Below are positions 7,360 through 15,520 of a stretch of DNA of 27,433 nucleotides, one piece after another; the stretch's first letter is position 1; every line of letters begins with the position of its first letter. Origin of the DNA: JBDHUJ01 sp039809105. Its GTDB lineage: Bacteria; Patescibacteriota; Saccharimonadia; Saccharimonadales; UBA4665. Under the pieces are notes generated by a model that saw only the letters and a program-made list of their open reading frames with translations, did no database searches and was not told the DNA's origin. The translations under genes and the position numbers were made by a program. The stretch covers positions 1-27,433 of the forward strand of contig JBDHUJ010000024.1 in assembly GCA_039809105.1 (NCBI GenBank), given 5' to 3'.

Positions 7360-8649
7360 ATGAGCGCGGAAATTCCAGATTCCCCCATATTATTCGACCC
7401 GACCATCTATTATGCCGATGTGTGCCGCGCCGACGCAGAAACAAAGCAGCAAGACAACCCGGCGAGCGCTTACGCGCGTGAACTGGCAGATTACCTTGGT
7501 GCGTATGCTGCACCAGATAGCCTTACGGCCATATATACGGCTGCCCAGCGGTCGTGTCGCACCGCATACACCATTATGGGGCTCGACTATGAGGAGCACC
7601 ACGCCGCAGTCATAGACGCATTCAAAGCACGTGAGAATAGCGACCCATCGTGGTACTACACCCAAGACCGCGCCAGAAATCACGTAGGAGAGCTGGGGCT
7701 ACACGAGCTTCTCCAAGATGTTTCCTCCAAAGTTTGCACGACAGGCAAATACCCAGAGCAGCCATTCGCATACAACATCGGCGCCATAATCATATTGCAG
7801 ATTCATGAGTGGCAGCAGGAGGTGCAGAGCGCGGCAGAGACAGGCCACTTCAAGGCCTTGTTCGATGCTATGATTGACGAAGGCGAAGCTACCGAGGATT
7901 TTACCGGGCTAGAAAATAATGCAACAGACATCTCAGCCGCCTACGAAGACAAGACGGCTAGCCCAACTCGGAACCCGGACGACGAAGGGAGCGTGCAACT
8001 ACCGGACAAGGAGTGGGCACTCCTAGAGGCCGTCATGGGTGACAACCCCGACGCACCGGAAGGGGCCGAGGAAGCCAGCATGGTCGTCGAAGAAGTCGAA
8101 ACAGCGGCACAAACCGTGAAGCTGCTAGAGAATGTCAAGGAGCTGTTCCGTACCGTGCAAGAAAAATGCCGGTCAGGATTCGCAACCGATATGTCCACGA
8201 TGATGATTGAGCGGTTCGGTTTTGATTCTAAAGACACAACGCTAACCGTTGTGTGCGAGCAAGCACGGGCACTCGCGTTCATGCTTTCGGGCAAGAGCTA
8301 TTATGACCACCGTTACAAAATAGACAGGTACCACGAGACCCACGCCATCCCTGAGCATACATGGCAAGAGCAGACCACCATGTACCAAATGGCCATATCG
8401 GGCGACGAAGTGCTCGACGGCAAGCTGCGCATGTGCTTGCAGCTGATAGAATTCAACTCTGGGAACGGAGACAGGGAATTCGCACTGGCGTACGCCGTCG
8501 CGTGCACGACCTGTATGCAGGTGGGGATTTACGACACTCACACAGCTCTCATAGAGGAGCGAGAGAAGCAGGGCAAGAAAACGTCGCAAGCCGATGGCGC
8601 CAACCCAGCAAATCAGCCGGGAACGGAACACGACGACAATTCGCCATAG
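7360..8649 (+). CDS. Hypothetical protein, 429 aa, acidic linker
   Basis: Family not recognised. There appear to be two helical domains: residues 1 to about 190 (with EEHHAAVIDAFKARE and NIGAIIILQIHEWQQEV) and about 245 to 400 (with KLLENVKELFRTVQEKC and FALAYAVACTTCMQVG). They are joined by a strongly acidic, low-complexity linker near 180-250 (NPDDEGS, DAPEGAEEASMVVEEVE). The C-terminus is a polar tail (GANPANQPGTEHDDNSP). No signal peptide or membrane span is seen. The first ATG after a TTGCTT-17-TATAAG promoter is the start. It is followed after 62 bp by the separately promoted helicase gene. Confidence 0.7.
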   Translation: MSAEIPDSPILFDPTIYYADVCRADAETKQQDNPASAYARELADYLGAYAAPDSLTAIYTAAQRSCRTAYTIMGLDYEEHHAAVIDAFKARENSDPSWYYTQDRARNHVGELGLHELLQDVSSKVCTTGKYPEQPFAYNIGAIIILQIHEWQQEVQSAAETGHFKALFDAMIDEGEATEDFTGLENNATDISAAYEDKTASPTRNPDDEGSVQLPDKEWALLEAVMGDNPDAPEGAEEASMVVEEVETAAQTVKLLENVKELFRTVQEKCRSGFATDMSTMMIERFGFDSKDTTLTVVCEQARALAFMLSGKSYYDHRYKIDRYHETHAIPEHTWQEQTTMYQMAISGDEVLDGKLRMCLQLIEFNSGNGDREFALAYAVACTTCMQVGIYDTHTALIEEREKQGKKTSQADGANPANQPGTEHDDNSP

Positions 8650-8696
8650 GGCCCACATTATGACTGAATCGAGAACACTAGAACATCGCAAAACCG

Positions 8697-8705
8697 TGAG
8701 ATAAT
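8697..8705 (+). promoter_or_regulatory. Extended -10 promoter of the helicase gene, leaderless
   Basis: TGaGATAAT ends 6 nt before the ATG at 8712. The intervening GGGGGC could be mistaken for a ribosome site but touches the start codon. Confidence 0.5.
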
Positions 8706-8711
8706 GGGGGC

Positions 8712-11700
8712 ATGGAAGAGTTCGAGGGAGTATACCGGCGGCTGAATGCCGCGCAGAAACAGGCGGTCGACGCTATAGACGGGCCGGTGCTGGTGGTGGC
8801 CGGGCCAGGGACGGGCAAGACGCAGCTTTTGAGCGCCCGCGTGGCGCAGATACTGCGCAAAACCGATGCGCTGCCACAGAACATCTTGTGTCTGACGTTT
8901 ACCGAAAGCGGGGCGCAGAATATGCGTGACCGCCTAACGCGGTTCATCGGCCGCGATGCGTACGACGTTGCCATCGGCACCTACCATGCCTTTGGCGGTG
9001 ACCTTATACGCCGCTTTCCGGAATACTTTACCGAAACACGCTTGGAACGGCCAGTGGACGAACTAGGCAAGCGCCAGATTCTGACCGACATCGTCGACAG
9101 CCTCAGTTACCGCAGCCCGCTCAAGCAGACTCGCCACCACCTGGGCGACCTTATGAGCACCATAAGTGAGGTTAAGCGCGGGCTTTTGACACCAGAAAGT
9201 TTGCGCGAAATCGCCAAAGCGAACGTGCAGGTTATAACCTCCGCCAGCCCGGTCATAGCCGAAACACTGCAGCCGTATGTAAAGATGATGCCACGTAAAT
9301 TTGGTATTGCGGAACCACTTTTTCGGACGATTCTTGACGAATTTCAAGGAATGTCACGTCATCCTGAACTTGATTCAGGATCTTCTGCGGATAAAAAGAT
9401 TCCGAATCAAGTTCGGAATGACGAAATGCTGGGCGGGGCCTTCCAGAATCTGAACGATTTAGCGGCGGACCAGCTAGAACAAGCACTGGTGGAAGCTAGC
9501 GATGCCGACAGCAGCAAGCCACTGACTGCCTGGAAAAATAACTGGCTTATAAAAAACGCCGAAAACCAATATGTACTCGGTGGGGCGCTGGAAGCCGCGC
9601 GGATGAACGAGCTCGCAAACGTACTAGAAGCGTACACAAAAATTCTGGACGAACGCGGTCTTTACGATTTCGACGATATGATTCTGCGCGCCATACAGGC
9701 GCTGGAACAGAACACCGAGCTCAAGTACACGCTGCAGGAACAATACCAGTACATTTTGCTCGACGAGTTCCAAGATACCAATGCCGCGCAACTCCGCCTG
9801 GTCGAACTACTGACCGACAACCCGGCCAACGAAGGCCGTCCGAACGTGCTGGCCGTGGGCGACGACGACCAAGCCATCTACGCCTTCCAGGGCGCACAGT
9901 ACAGCAACATGCTCGACTACTTCCGGTTATTCAAGGACGTGCTGGTCATAAACCTCAGCGAAAACTACCGCAGTACGCCCGAAGTGCTCGAAACCGCTCA
10001 AAATGTCACCGCGCAGATACAGGACACGCTTTCTGCGGTCTTCCCAGAACTCGACAAGCAACTCGTCGCAGCTGCGACGACGTCGCAAAAAACGCAACTT
10101 GACCGCACGGATTACCAGAGCGAAGTAGCCGAACGCGCCGGCGTAGCCGAACGCATAGCCGAACTCCTGAAGAGCGGCGTGAACGCGAACCAAATCGCCG
10201 TGCTCGCACCCAAACACAAATACCTCGAACCGCTCGTCCCATACCTACAAGCCCACGATGTACCAGTCCGCTACGAACGCCGCGAGAACGTACTCGAAGC
10301 ACCCGTCGTCCGGCAACTGCTGACCATGAGCAAACTGGTGCTGGCGCTACACAAACGCCGCCAATCACTGGCAGACAGTCTCTGGCCCGAAGTGCTCAGT
10401 TACGATTTCTGGCAGTTCCCGGTCAGCAGCATCTGGCAGCTCAGCTGGGAAAGCGCCGAGCAGCGCAAACCGTGGGCTCAGTTGCTGCTCGCCAGTGAAC
10501 AGTTCCGCCCGGCCGCACTGCTGTTTCTGACGCTCGCCGCACAGGTAGAGACCGAAACGCTCGAAACCATGCTCGACCGGCTCATCGGTACCGAAGAAGT
10601 CGCCACCCACGAGGCCGACACACCGACCGTCCGCTCACCACTACGCAGCCAACTACTCGAAGACGGTGCATCCGAAGCCACGCTGTACCAAACCGTGACC
10701 GAACTGACGGTACTACGCGCCCGGTTGCGTGAGCACGAACAGCAGCGTGGCGGCACGCTCTTCCTAACCGACTTACTCACATTCGTCGCCGAATACGAAG
10801 CCGCGGAAGAACAGATGGTAAACACCAGCCCGTACAGCGAAGCCGCCGAAGCCGTGCAGCTCATGACCGTCTTCAAAGCCAAGGGCCTGGAGTTCGAGCA
10901 CGTATTCCTTATAAATACACAAGACGACGTATGGGGCAGCACCAGCCGCGGGATGGGCAATAAGCTGACACTGCCCGCAAACCTGGCACCGATACGCCAT
11001 GCCGGGGCGACCGAAGACGAACGCCTGCGTATATTCTTTGTGGCCATAACCCGCGCCAAATACGGCCTGCACCTGACCAGCCATGTCGCTACCTACGCCG
11101 GCAAAAAACCGACGCGCCTGAAGTACCTGGCCGAAATAGAACAGCCCGACGGTACCATAGCCAGCCAAACGCTCGCCACCGGCCACCAGACTGTGCAGAG
11201 CGACAACGCAGACGCACCGACGCTGGAAGCGCTGCAGCAGAACTGGGTCGAAAAACACCTGCGGCTGGACACGCCACTGCGTGAACTGCTGAGTGAACGG
11301 CTCCAACGCTACCGCCTTAGCCCCACACACCTCACGAAATTCATCGACCTCGAACACGCCGGCCCACAGAGCTTCCTACTCGAAAACCTGCTGCATTTCC
11401 CGAGCGCACCGAGCGTCGACATCGCCTTCGGTAACGCCATGCACGCCGCGCTAGAATGGACACAGCAGCAACTGAATCTGCACGGTTCGCTGCCGGCCGT
11501 AGCCAAGGTGGTAGAGCACCTGAACGCGCGGCTCGAACAAGAACCGCTCACCGCCGAACAGCTGGCAGTACAACAGGCACGCGGCGCGAATGCGTTGGAA
11601 GGTTACTTAGCCGAGGCGCACTTCGCGCCCGGCAATAAGCCTGAGCACAACTTCCGCGACGAAGGCGTCGTGCTGAGCGGGGGCGTGCACATGGGCGGCA

Positions 11701-12086
11701 AAATAGATTTGCTCGAAATAGACCAAGCGGCAAAAACCATCACAGTTGTCGATTACAAAACCGGCAACCTCGGCAACAATCCGGCCAAACTGCACCGCTA
11801 CGAACTGCAGCTGTACTGCTATAAGCTATTGCTCGAAGGCTCGCATACGTTCCGCGACTACACCGTAGAGCAAGGATGCCTGGTGTTCGTAGAGCCCGAC
11901 AGCGACGGCCGTATAGTGCGCCACACCGTGCAGTTCAAGCCTGCAGAGGTAGAACACGTCAAAAAACTGTTGCAAGCCATGTGGCGCCACGTACACGAGC
12001 TGGACATGCCCGACATCTCGGCCTACGGCACCGGCCTCAAGGACATAAAGCAGTTTGAACAAAGCCTTATAGATGGGATTTCGTAG
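8712..12086 (+). CDS. UvrD/PcrA-like SF1 helicase fused to PD-(D/E)XK nuclease
   Basis: An 1124-aa ATP-dependent DNA helicase-nuclease of the UvrD/RecB/AddA type, probably acting on double-strand breaks or repair intermediates. Visible motifs are Walker A AGPGTGKT (30-37), motif Ia LTFTESGAQNM, Walker B LLDEFQDTN (about 349-357), motif III GDDDQAIYAFQGA, motif IV NYRSTPEVL, motif V VFKAKGLEFEHVF and motif VI FFVAITRAK. The C-terminal RecB-type nuclease has FGNAMHAALE, GGKIDLLE (about 994-1001), VVDYKTG (about 1012-1018) and QLYCYKLLL. The four cysteines of an AddB-type Fe-S cluster are not seen. Residues about 216-238 are encoded by a palindromic repeat inserted in frame. Start chosen from the -10 box 6 nt upstream. 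Confidence 0.92.
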   Translation: MEEFEGVYRRLNAAQKQAVDAIDGPVLVVAGPGTGKTQLLSARVAQILRKTDALPQNILCLTFTESGAQNMRDRLTRFIGRDAYDVAIGTYHAFGGDLIRRFPEYFTETRLERPVDELGKRQILTDIVDSLSYRSPLKQTRHHLGDLMSTISEVKRGLLTPESLREIAKANVQVITSASPVIAETLQPYVKMMPRKFGIAEPLFRTILDEFQGMSRHPELDSGSSADKKIPNQVRNDEMLGGAFQNLNDLAADQLEQALVEASDADSSKPLTAWKNNWLIKNAENQYVLGGALEAARMNELANVLEAYTKILDERGLYDFDDMILRAIQALEQNTELKYTLQEQYQYILLDEFQDTNAAQLRLVELLTDNPANEGRPNVLAVGDDDQAIYAFQGAQYSNMLDYFRLFKDVLVINLSENYRSTPEVLETAQNVTAQIQDTLSAVFPELDKQLVAAATTSQKTQLDRTDYQSEVAERAGVAERIAELLKSGVNANQIAVLAPKHKYLEPLVPYLQAHDVPVRYERRENVLEAPVVRQLLTMSKLVLALHKRRQSLADSLWPEVLSYDFWQFPVSSIWQLSWESAEQRKPWAQLLLASEQFRPAALLFLTLAAQVETETLETMLDRLIGTEEVATHEADTPTVRSPLRSQLLEDGASEATLYQTVTELTVLRARLREHEQQRGGTLFLTDLLTFVAEYEAAEEQMVNTSPYSEAAEAVQLMTVFKAKGLEFEHVFLINTQDDVWGSTSRGMGNKLTLPANLAPIRHAGATEDERLRIFFVAITRAKYGLHLTSHVATYAGKKPTRLKYLAEIEQPDGTIASQTLATGHQTVQSDNADAPTLEALQQNWVEKHLRLDTPLRELLSERLQRYRLSPTHLTKFIDLEHAGPQSFLLENLLHFPSAPSVDIAFGNAMHAALEWTQQQLNLHGSLPAVAKVVEHLNARLEQEPLTAEQLAVQQARGANALEGYLAEAHFAPGNKPEHNFRDEGVVLSGGVHMGGKIDLLEIDQAAKTITVVDYKTGNLGNNPAKLHRYELQLYCYKLLLEGSHTFRDYTVEQGCLVFVEPDSDGRIVRHTVQFKPAEVEHVKKLLQAMWRHVHELDMPDISAYGTGLKDIKQFEQSLIDGIS
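9357..9423 (+). repeat. Compound palindromic element inside the helicase gene
   Basis: 67 bp with two 26-nt arms, 22 of 26 complementary, around a 15-nt spacer. Each arm is itself a small palindrome (TCCTGAA/TTCAGGA on the left, TTCCGAA/TTCGGAA on the right). The four mismatches between arms are paired so that each small hairpin stays perfect. It is translated as RHPELDSGS...KIPNQVRND, the type of peptide encoded by palindromic elements in other bacterial genes. Confidence 0.85.
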
Positions 12087-12090
12087 GAAA

Positions 12091-12096
12091 TATACT
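12091..12096 (+). promoter_or_regulatory. -10 box of the 102-aa gene, leaderless
   Basis: TATACT ends 7 nt before the ATG at 12104, immediately after the helicase stop codon. Confidence 0.45.
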
Positions 12097-12103
12097 ACTA
12101 CAA

Positions 12104-12412
12104 ATGACTGCCGAATCTGCCGCCAATCATGAATCTAAGCTGAAATACACCCGTGGCGGCGCTATACTCGGGCTACTGATAGGTGGGTGGGGTTGTTTGA
12201 TTGGCCTGGGCGTACAGTCCGCACTCGATACCCAGCCGGCACCTACCACTACGCCAGCACAGGCAGCGGAGCAAGTCGTAGAGTATACCGGCGAGCCCCA
12301 GACGCCCAGCAAGGAAGGGCTGCTGTATATTTCCGTTACTGTCGGCTGCATGGCGCTCGGAGCAGCCGCCGGCAGGGCGTGTGATGCGCTTTCGCCGAAA
12401 AACGATAATTAG
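12104..12412 (+). CDS. Small membrane protein, 102 aa
   Basis: Family not recognised. Two hydrophobic segments, about residues 18-38 (GGAILGLLIGGWGCLIGLGV) and about 73-92 (LLYISVTVGCMALGAAAGRA), flank an extracytoplasmic-looking loop rich in Pro, Thr and Glu. The start is 17 nt after the helicase stop and directly downstream of a TATACT box, so it may have its own promoter or be cotranscribed with the helicase. Its end overlaps the convergent gene by 4 nt. Confidence 0.65.
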   Translation: MTAESAANHESKLKYTRGGAILGLLIGGWGCLIGLGVQSALDTQPAPTTTPAQAAEQVVEYTGEPQTPSKEGLLYISVTVGCMALGAAAGRACDALSPKNDN

Positions 12413-12939
12413 ATGTCAGAAGGCGCACAGAGCGAAACATAGGGTTCCTGCGAACCAGCCTCGTGGAACTTCACCAGTTTGTCCTGGAAGTGTTGGTCTA
12501 TGTACGTCCCATCATTGTTCAAATATTTACTGGTCGAAATACAGAGCACTTCGGGCTGCGAAGGAGTAGCTAATTCGTTATCTAGCTGCCACGGGTCGCC
12601 GCCGCCGCTTGGCAGCCTTGCCGCTACTTCGTCAACCTGCTGCCTCGTCAGTGCAGCGCCGTCAGTGCGCGTTAGCCGAAAGTACGCACCAAGCTTATAA
12701 TCGGTGTAGCCTGACTCGTCCTGCACTGTTTCGCAATGTTTGCCACTTTCGATAACCTGGTAATCGGGTGCTGCTTGCACCTCCGATTTTGTACTCGAGT
12801 AAAAGTCTTCGCAGGCCCGCCTGGCGGCCGCGGTCGTCACGTGCTGGGGCTTCACAACTGCCAGTACCGCATAGCCGATTATGGCTACTGCGGCAATCGC
12901 AAACAGACCTACGAGCATCCCGCTCGGACGTTGCTTCAT
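12409..12939 (-). CDS. Membrane-anchored hypothetical protein, 176 aa
   Basis: Starts at the ATG at 12939, chosen because TGgTATAGT ends 6 nt before it. Residues 1-9 are basic and 10-30 form one transmembrane helix (GLFAIAAVAIIGYAVLAVV), so this is an N-anchored protein with an external domain of about 145 residues. Cysteines occur at ACEDFY, KHCETV, VLCIS and SLCAP and could form two disulfides. No family recognised. The function may be at the cell surface. Confidence 0.7.
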   Translation of the reverse strand: MKQRPSGMLVGLFAIAAVAIIGYAVLAVVKPQHVTTAAARRACEDFYSSTKSEVQAAPDYQVIESGKHCETVQDESGYTDYKLGAYFRLTRTDGAALTRQQVDEVAARLPSGGGDPWQLDNELATPSQPEVLCISTSKYLNNDGTYIDQHFQDKLVKFHEAGSQEPYVSLCAPSDI

Positions 12940-12945
12940 ATCTGC

Positions 12946-12954
12946 ACTATACCA
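12946..12954 (-). promoter_or_regulatory. Extended -10 promoter of the anchored protein, leaderless
   Basis: Minus strand: TGgTATAGT, then 6 nt to the ATG at 12939. It lies just beyond the terminator of the aquaporin gene. Confidence 0.55.
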
Positions 12955-12972
12955 ACCCTGCATCATTAAATC

Positions 12973-13007
12973 AAAAATAACCCTGAATTCACTTCAGGGT
13001 TATTTTT
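12973..13007. terminator. Bidirectional intrinsic terminator
   Basis: A perfect 15-bp stem (AAAAATAACCCTGAA / TTCAGGGTTATTTTT) with a 5-nt loop and a T run on either strand. It separates the aquaporin gene from the next minus-strand gene. Confidence 0.9.
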
Positions 13008-13033
13008 ATACCTTCCCGCAGGAAAGAGTGGCT

Positions 13034-13055
13034 CCGGGTCGCCGTGGCGACCCGG
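13034..13055. repeat. GC-rich perfect hairpin after the aquaporin gene
   Basis: CCGGGTCGCC, GT, GGCGACCCGG: a 10-bp stem with a 2-nt spacer and no U run, between the aquaporin stop and the intrinsic terminator. It may protect the mRNA 3' end. Confidence 0.6.
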
Positions 13056-13067
13056 GCAGCGATGACG

Positions 13068-13937
13068 CTAAACTGCGTTCGGGTTGCGCTTGCGAGCAGC
13101 CGGTTTCTTGGCCGCAGGCTTTTTAGCAGCCTTAGCGGGAGCCTTTTTTGCCGTAGTCTTGGCTGCGTTCTTGCGGACGCTCGCGACCTTGGTCTTGCTG
13201 TCCAGCGTTTTGCTGGTAGCTTCGACTTCGTTGGCGACTTCGGAGAAGGTTAGCGAAGGATTGACCTTGGCGGTCTTGGACTTTTCGGCCTTGCTCTCGG
13301 CGACTTCGGCCAGTTCGGTTTCAACGAACAGCAAGTTATACAGGTTGAAGCCGATGACGGCACCAATGATAGGGCCAAGCAGGGTGGTACCGTAGCCAAA
13401 CACGCGGGTACCAAGTGCGACAGCCGGGTTCAACGAACCGCCACCGGTTACCAGTGATGCGACCAAGATACCGGCCATGAGACCACCGCCGATTGCAGCA
13501 GCCTTGGCGTACAGGCTAAAGCGCTGGTACACCGCGCCAGCCCAGACAAAGGCAAATACGAACGTACCGAGCGCTTCAGCGACAAGCAGACGCGCATTGT
13601 ACGTGCCGTTGTTTGGCACATCGTGCACCTTTGTCAGGTAGGTGAACAGCCACCAAGCGGCGGCGGCACCCAGGAACTGCACGATGATGTAGACGATAGC
13701 CTGCAGGAACTTGACCTTGCGCACCGTCCACAGACCGACAGTAACTGCCGGGTTGAAGATTGCACCCGAGATTCCTGCCAGTGACAGCGTTAGCAGCAAG
13801 ACGATTAGACCAGCGGCAGCAGCTACGAAGTAGGTGAGACCAAGCTGGGAATTTTTGACACTCAGCACGACCAGCGTCAGCAGGCCGGTACCAAGAAATT
13901 CGCTCACGATCATCGCAAGCTTATTCTTACGAAACAT
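13068..13937 (-). CDS. Aquaporin/MIP family channel with H1-like basic tail
   Basis: A 289-aa MIP channel for water or small neutral solutes in the cytoplasmic membrane. It has six hydrophobic segments in residues 8 to about 205 and two NPA half-helices (FNPAVTVG, NPA at 62-64; LNPAVALG, NPA at 170-172). The arginine that normally follows the second NPA in the selectivity filter is replaced by valine, so its selectivity may differ from classical aquaporins. Residues from about 250 form a Lys/Ala/Pro tail (KKAPAKAAKKPAAKKPAARK) like histone H1, preceded by an acidic/polar linker. GGAGG lies about 8 nt before the ATG at 13937. A terminator follows the gene. Confidence 0.9.
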   Translation of the reverse strand: MFRKNKLAMIVSEFLGTGLLTLVVLSVKNSQLGLTYFVAAAAGLIVLLLTLSLAGISGAIFNPAVTVGLWTVRKVKFLQAIVYIIVQFLGAAAAWWLFTYLTKVHDVPNNGTYNARLLVAEALGTFVFAFVWAGAVYQRFSLYAKAAAIGGGLMAGILVASLVTGGGSLNPAVALGTRVFGYGTTLLGPIIGAVIGFNLYNLLFVETELAEVAESKAEKSKTAKVNPSLTFSEVANEVEATSKTLDSKTKVASVRKNAAKTTAKKAPAKAAKKPAAKKPAARKRNPNAV

Positions 13938-14031
13938 TATTATTCCTCCACGTTACTAGTGATACATCAAGCGTACCGGTAACGAACAGATTTGTAAAGT
14001 GTTAGCCTTCTTACGCGGCTATTCTGAAGTT

Positions 14032-14955
14032 TCAAGCGCTAACTTCAAGACCCGGAGCAACAATATGATTTGCAACATTGAAGGAGTCATCCTTGAATGC
14101 GAGGGCAATGAGTGCCCGTTCCTGATTATTCGTACCTATAAGCGCAGCGATTTTGTCGGCTACATCGAGCGTAAGGGCAAAACTCTGCCGACCCGTCTCT
14201 GCCGCAAAGGCATTTTTAGCGAAATAACGTCCAGTCTTGACCAACAAGAGGCCCGAAGCGTGATGCCCACCGACTTCATCGTCAGCTGTCTGCAGATACG
14301 AAAAATTCTCTGGCTGATGCTCCGTAACAAAGTCGGCATGCCATTCAGGATTCCAACCACCATAGAAGCCAGCTTCAAGCTTGCGCTGTTTATTGGTTTG
14401 GATTGCACCGAGCGGACCGCGCACTGTTTCTGCCGTAACACCAAGTCCACCGAATGTCTTAATAAGCACGTCTTGACTTACCGGCTGCGCTACCGAGAGC
14501 TCTACCAATTTACTTGCCCCACAGCCGGCGTGCGCAGCATCTGGAATACCTAAGTCAGTGAGTAGTTTGTATGTTTTCGTGTACGCATCAGTGATATTCT
14601 TAGCATCGCGCAAGTAGGCAGCATCTGCAGCCACAGCAGCTTTTGTAGTTGCCAAAACCGTGCCACCCGCTAGCTGGAATGCGCGACGCTTCAAAAGCAC
14701 ATCCGGATCCTTAGTGCCATCGGCAAGCGCAATAGTTGGACGCTCATCCATACAATCTACCGGCAACCATAGGTCAGTCGGCGCTTCGTGCTGGTGTCGG
14801 CCCAACGCCTCTAAATACGCCGATTTTTCGGCGCCTTCCAGATGTCTGTCAGCACCCACTAAACCCAAGCCAAATGGCAGGCTTGTTACCTGATTTACTT
14901 CCAATACTTCTTGCATAGCCAAATCTTCTCCCATGCCAGGAAATCTCTCACTCAT
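14032..14955 (-). CDS. Carbonic-anhydrase-like zinc/cadmium-site protein, 307 aa
   Basis: The sequence shows C68-x-D70-x-R72 (VDCMDERP), a following LAGGT at about 96-100, and H142-x2-C145 (AHAGCGAS). This is the order of metal ligands and the Asp-Arg dyad in beta-class carbonic anhydrases, which hydrate CO2. The length, the wide spacing between motifs (74 residues) and the long C-terminal half (GGHHASGLLLVKTG...) are not typical of the beta class. It could belong to the cadmium/zeta-type relatives or be a non-enzymatic homologue. The ATG at 14955 (MSERFPGMGE) gives the longest frame; no strong ribosome site is seen. It is divergent from the small gene at 15111. Confidence 0.6.
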   Translation of the reverse strand: MSERFPGMGEDLAMQEVLEVNQVTSLPFGLGLVGADRHLEGAEKSAYLEALGRHQHEAPTDLWLPVDCMDERPTIALADGTKDPDVLLKRRAFQLAGGTVLATTKAAVAADAAYLRDAKNITDAYTKTYKLLTDLGIPDAAHAGCGASKLVELSVAQPVSQDVLIKTFGGLGVTAETVRGPLGAIQTNKQRKLEAGFYGGWNPEWHADFVTEHQPENFSYLQTADDEVGGHHASGLLLVKTGRYFAKNAFAAETGRQSFALTLDVADKIAALIGTNNQERALIALAFKDDSFNVANHIVAPGLEVSA

Positions 14956-15006
14956 TTACGTTAATGACCTCTGTGTTTCATTCGTTAATCCGCTACCCAT
15001 AATACT

Positions 15007-15056
15007 CTTGTGATAAATATTACACAAGTGTGGCGCAAGTAGTGTGAATTATCACA
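15007..15056. promoter_or_regulatory. Paired TGTGATAA-type inverted repeats (possible operators)
   Basis: CTTGTG-N10-CACAAG (15007-15028) and TGTGA-ATTA-TCACA (15043-15056) lie between two divergent genes. Both contain TGTGATAA, in opposite orientation. A TGTGA...TCACA pair also occurs at 24971-24991. They look like protein-binding sites; the regulator is unknown. Confidence 0.4.
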
Positions 15057-15078
15057 GTATAAGCACTATATGTAGCGG

Positions 15079-15084
15079 TACAAT
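15079..15084 (+). promoter_or_regulatory. -10 box of the 15111 gene
   Basis: TACAAT. Transcription would begin near 15091, at an ATG-TAA start-stop pair, followed by AAGGAG (15098-15103) 7 nt before the GTG start. Confidence 0.45.
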
Positions 15085-15110
15085 TGCGATATGTAACAAG
15101 GAGTCGCCCT

Positions 15111-15413
15111 GTGCCACAGAATCACGAGCCTAAACCGGTATACAGTAGTGAGGTGCGGGTTGACATGCTTTTGGGCGGCACCTACCTCGATGGCACCGTT
15201 TCCGGCAACACCATTACGGCCGATGAGGCACCGCTTATACGCGCTGCACTCATCCGGGCACAAGCGCTCCGCTCCCTACAGACAGATCCAGGTGACGCCT
15301 ATATACAAGGCCTGACTGACGCGCTCGAATACATGCACCTGGCCCAATCAGTCCAGAACAGCCTGAATGAGCTTGAGACGGCAGCACACTCCGAACTACC
15401 CCCGGCCGCATAG
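15111..15413 (+). CDS. Hypothetical protein, 100 aa
   Basis: Starts at GTG 15111, placed 7 nt after AAGGAG; a TTG at 15084 lies upstream of the ribosome site and is rejected. The N-terminal half looks like a small beta unit (SSEVRVDMLLGGTYLDGTVSGNTIT) and the rest is helical (LIRAALIRAQALRSL and a heptad-like QSVQNSLNELETAA). Family not recognised. It converges on atpC, with a palindromic repeat between the two stop codons. Confidence 0.65.
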   Translation: MPQNHEPKPVYSSEVRVDMLLGGTYLDGTVSGNTITADEAPLIRAALIRAQALRSLQTDPGDAYIQGLTDALEYMHLAQSVQNSLNELETAAHSELPPAA

Positions 15414-15420
15414 GGGAAAA

Positions 15421-15511
15421 TGTCATGCTGAACTCGTTTCGGCCGTCCACTGCGTGGACATGAACGTCCGTGCTACCGTCATATGGGTCCTGAAACGAGT
15501 TCAGGATGACA
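15421..15511. repeat. Palindromic element between converging genes
   Basis: Arms at 15421-15442 and 15489-15511 (TGTCATGCTGAACTCGTTTC against a reverse complement beginning TGTCATCCTGAACTCG) flank a 46-bp core. It has the same outer motif (TGTCATcCTGAA) as the elements at 9357 and 21468. No U run, so it is not a standard terminator. Confidence 0.75.
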
Positions 15512-15520
15512 GGGGTAGGA

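Noticed and set aside
15489..15511. Intrinsic terminator after atpC
   Set aside because: The palindrome arm is strong but no U run follows on either strand; it is listed as a repeat only.
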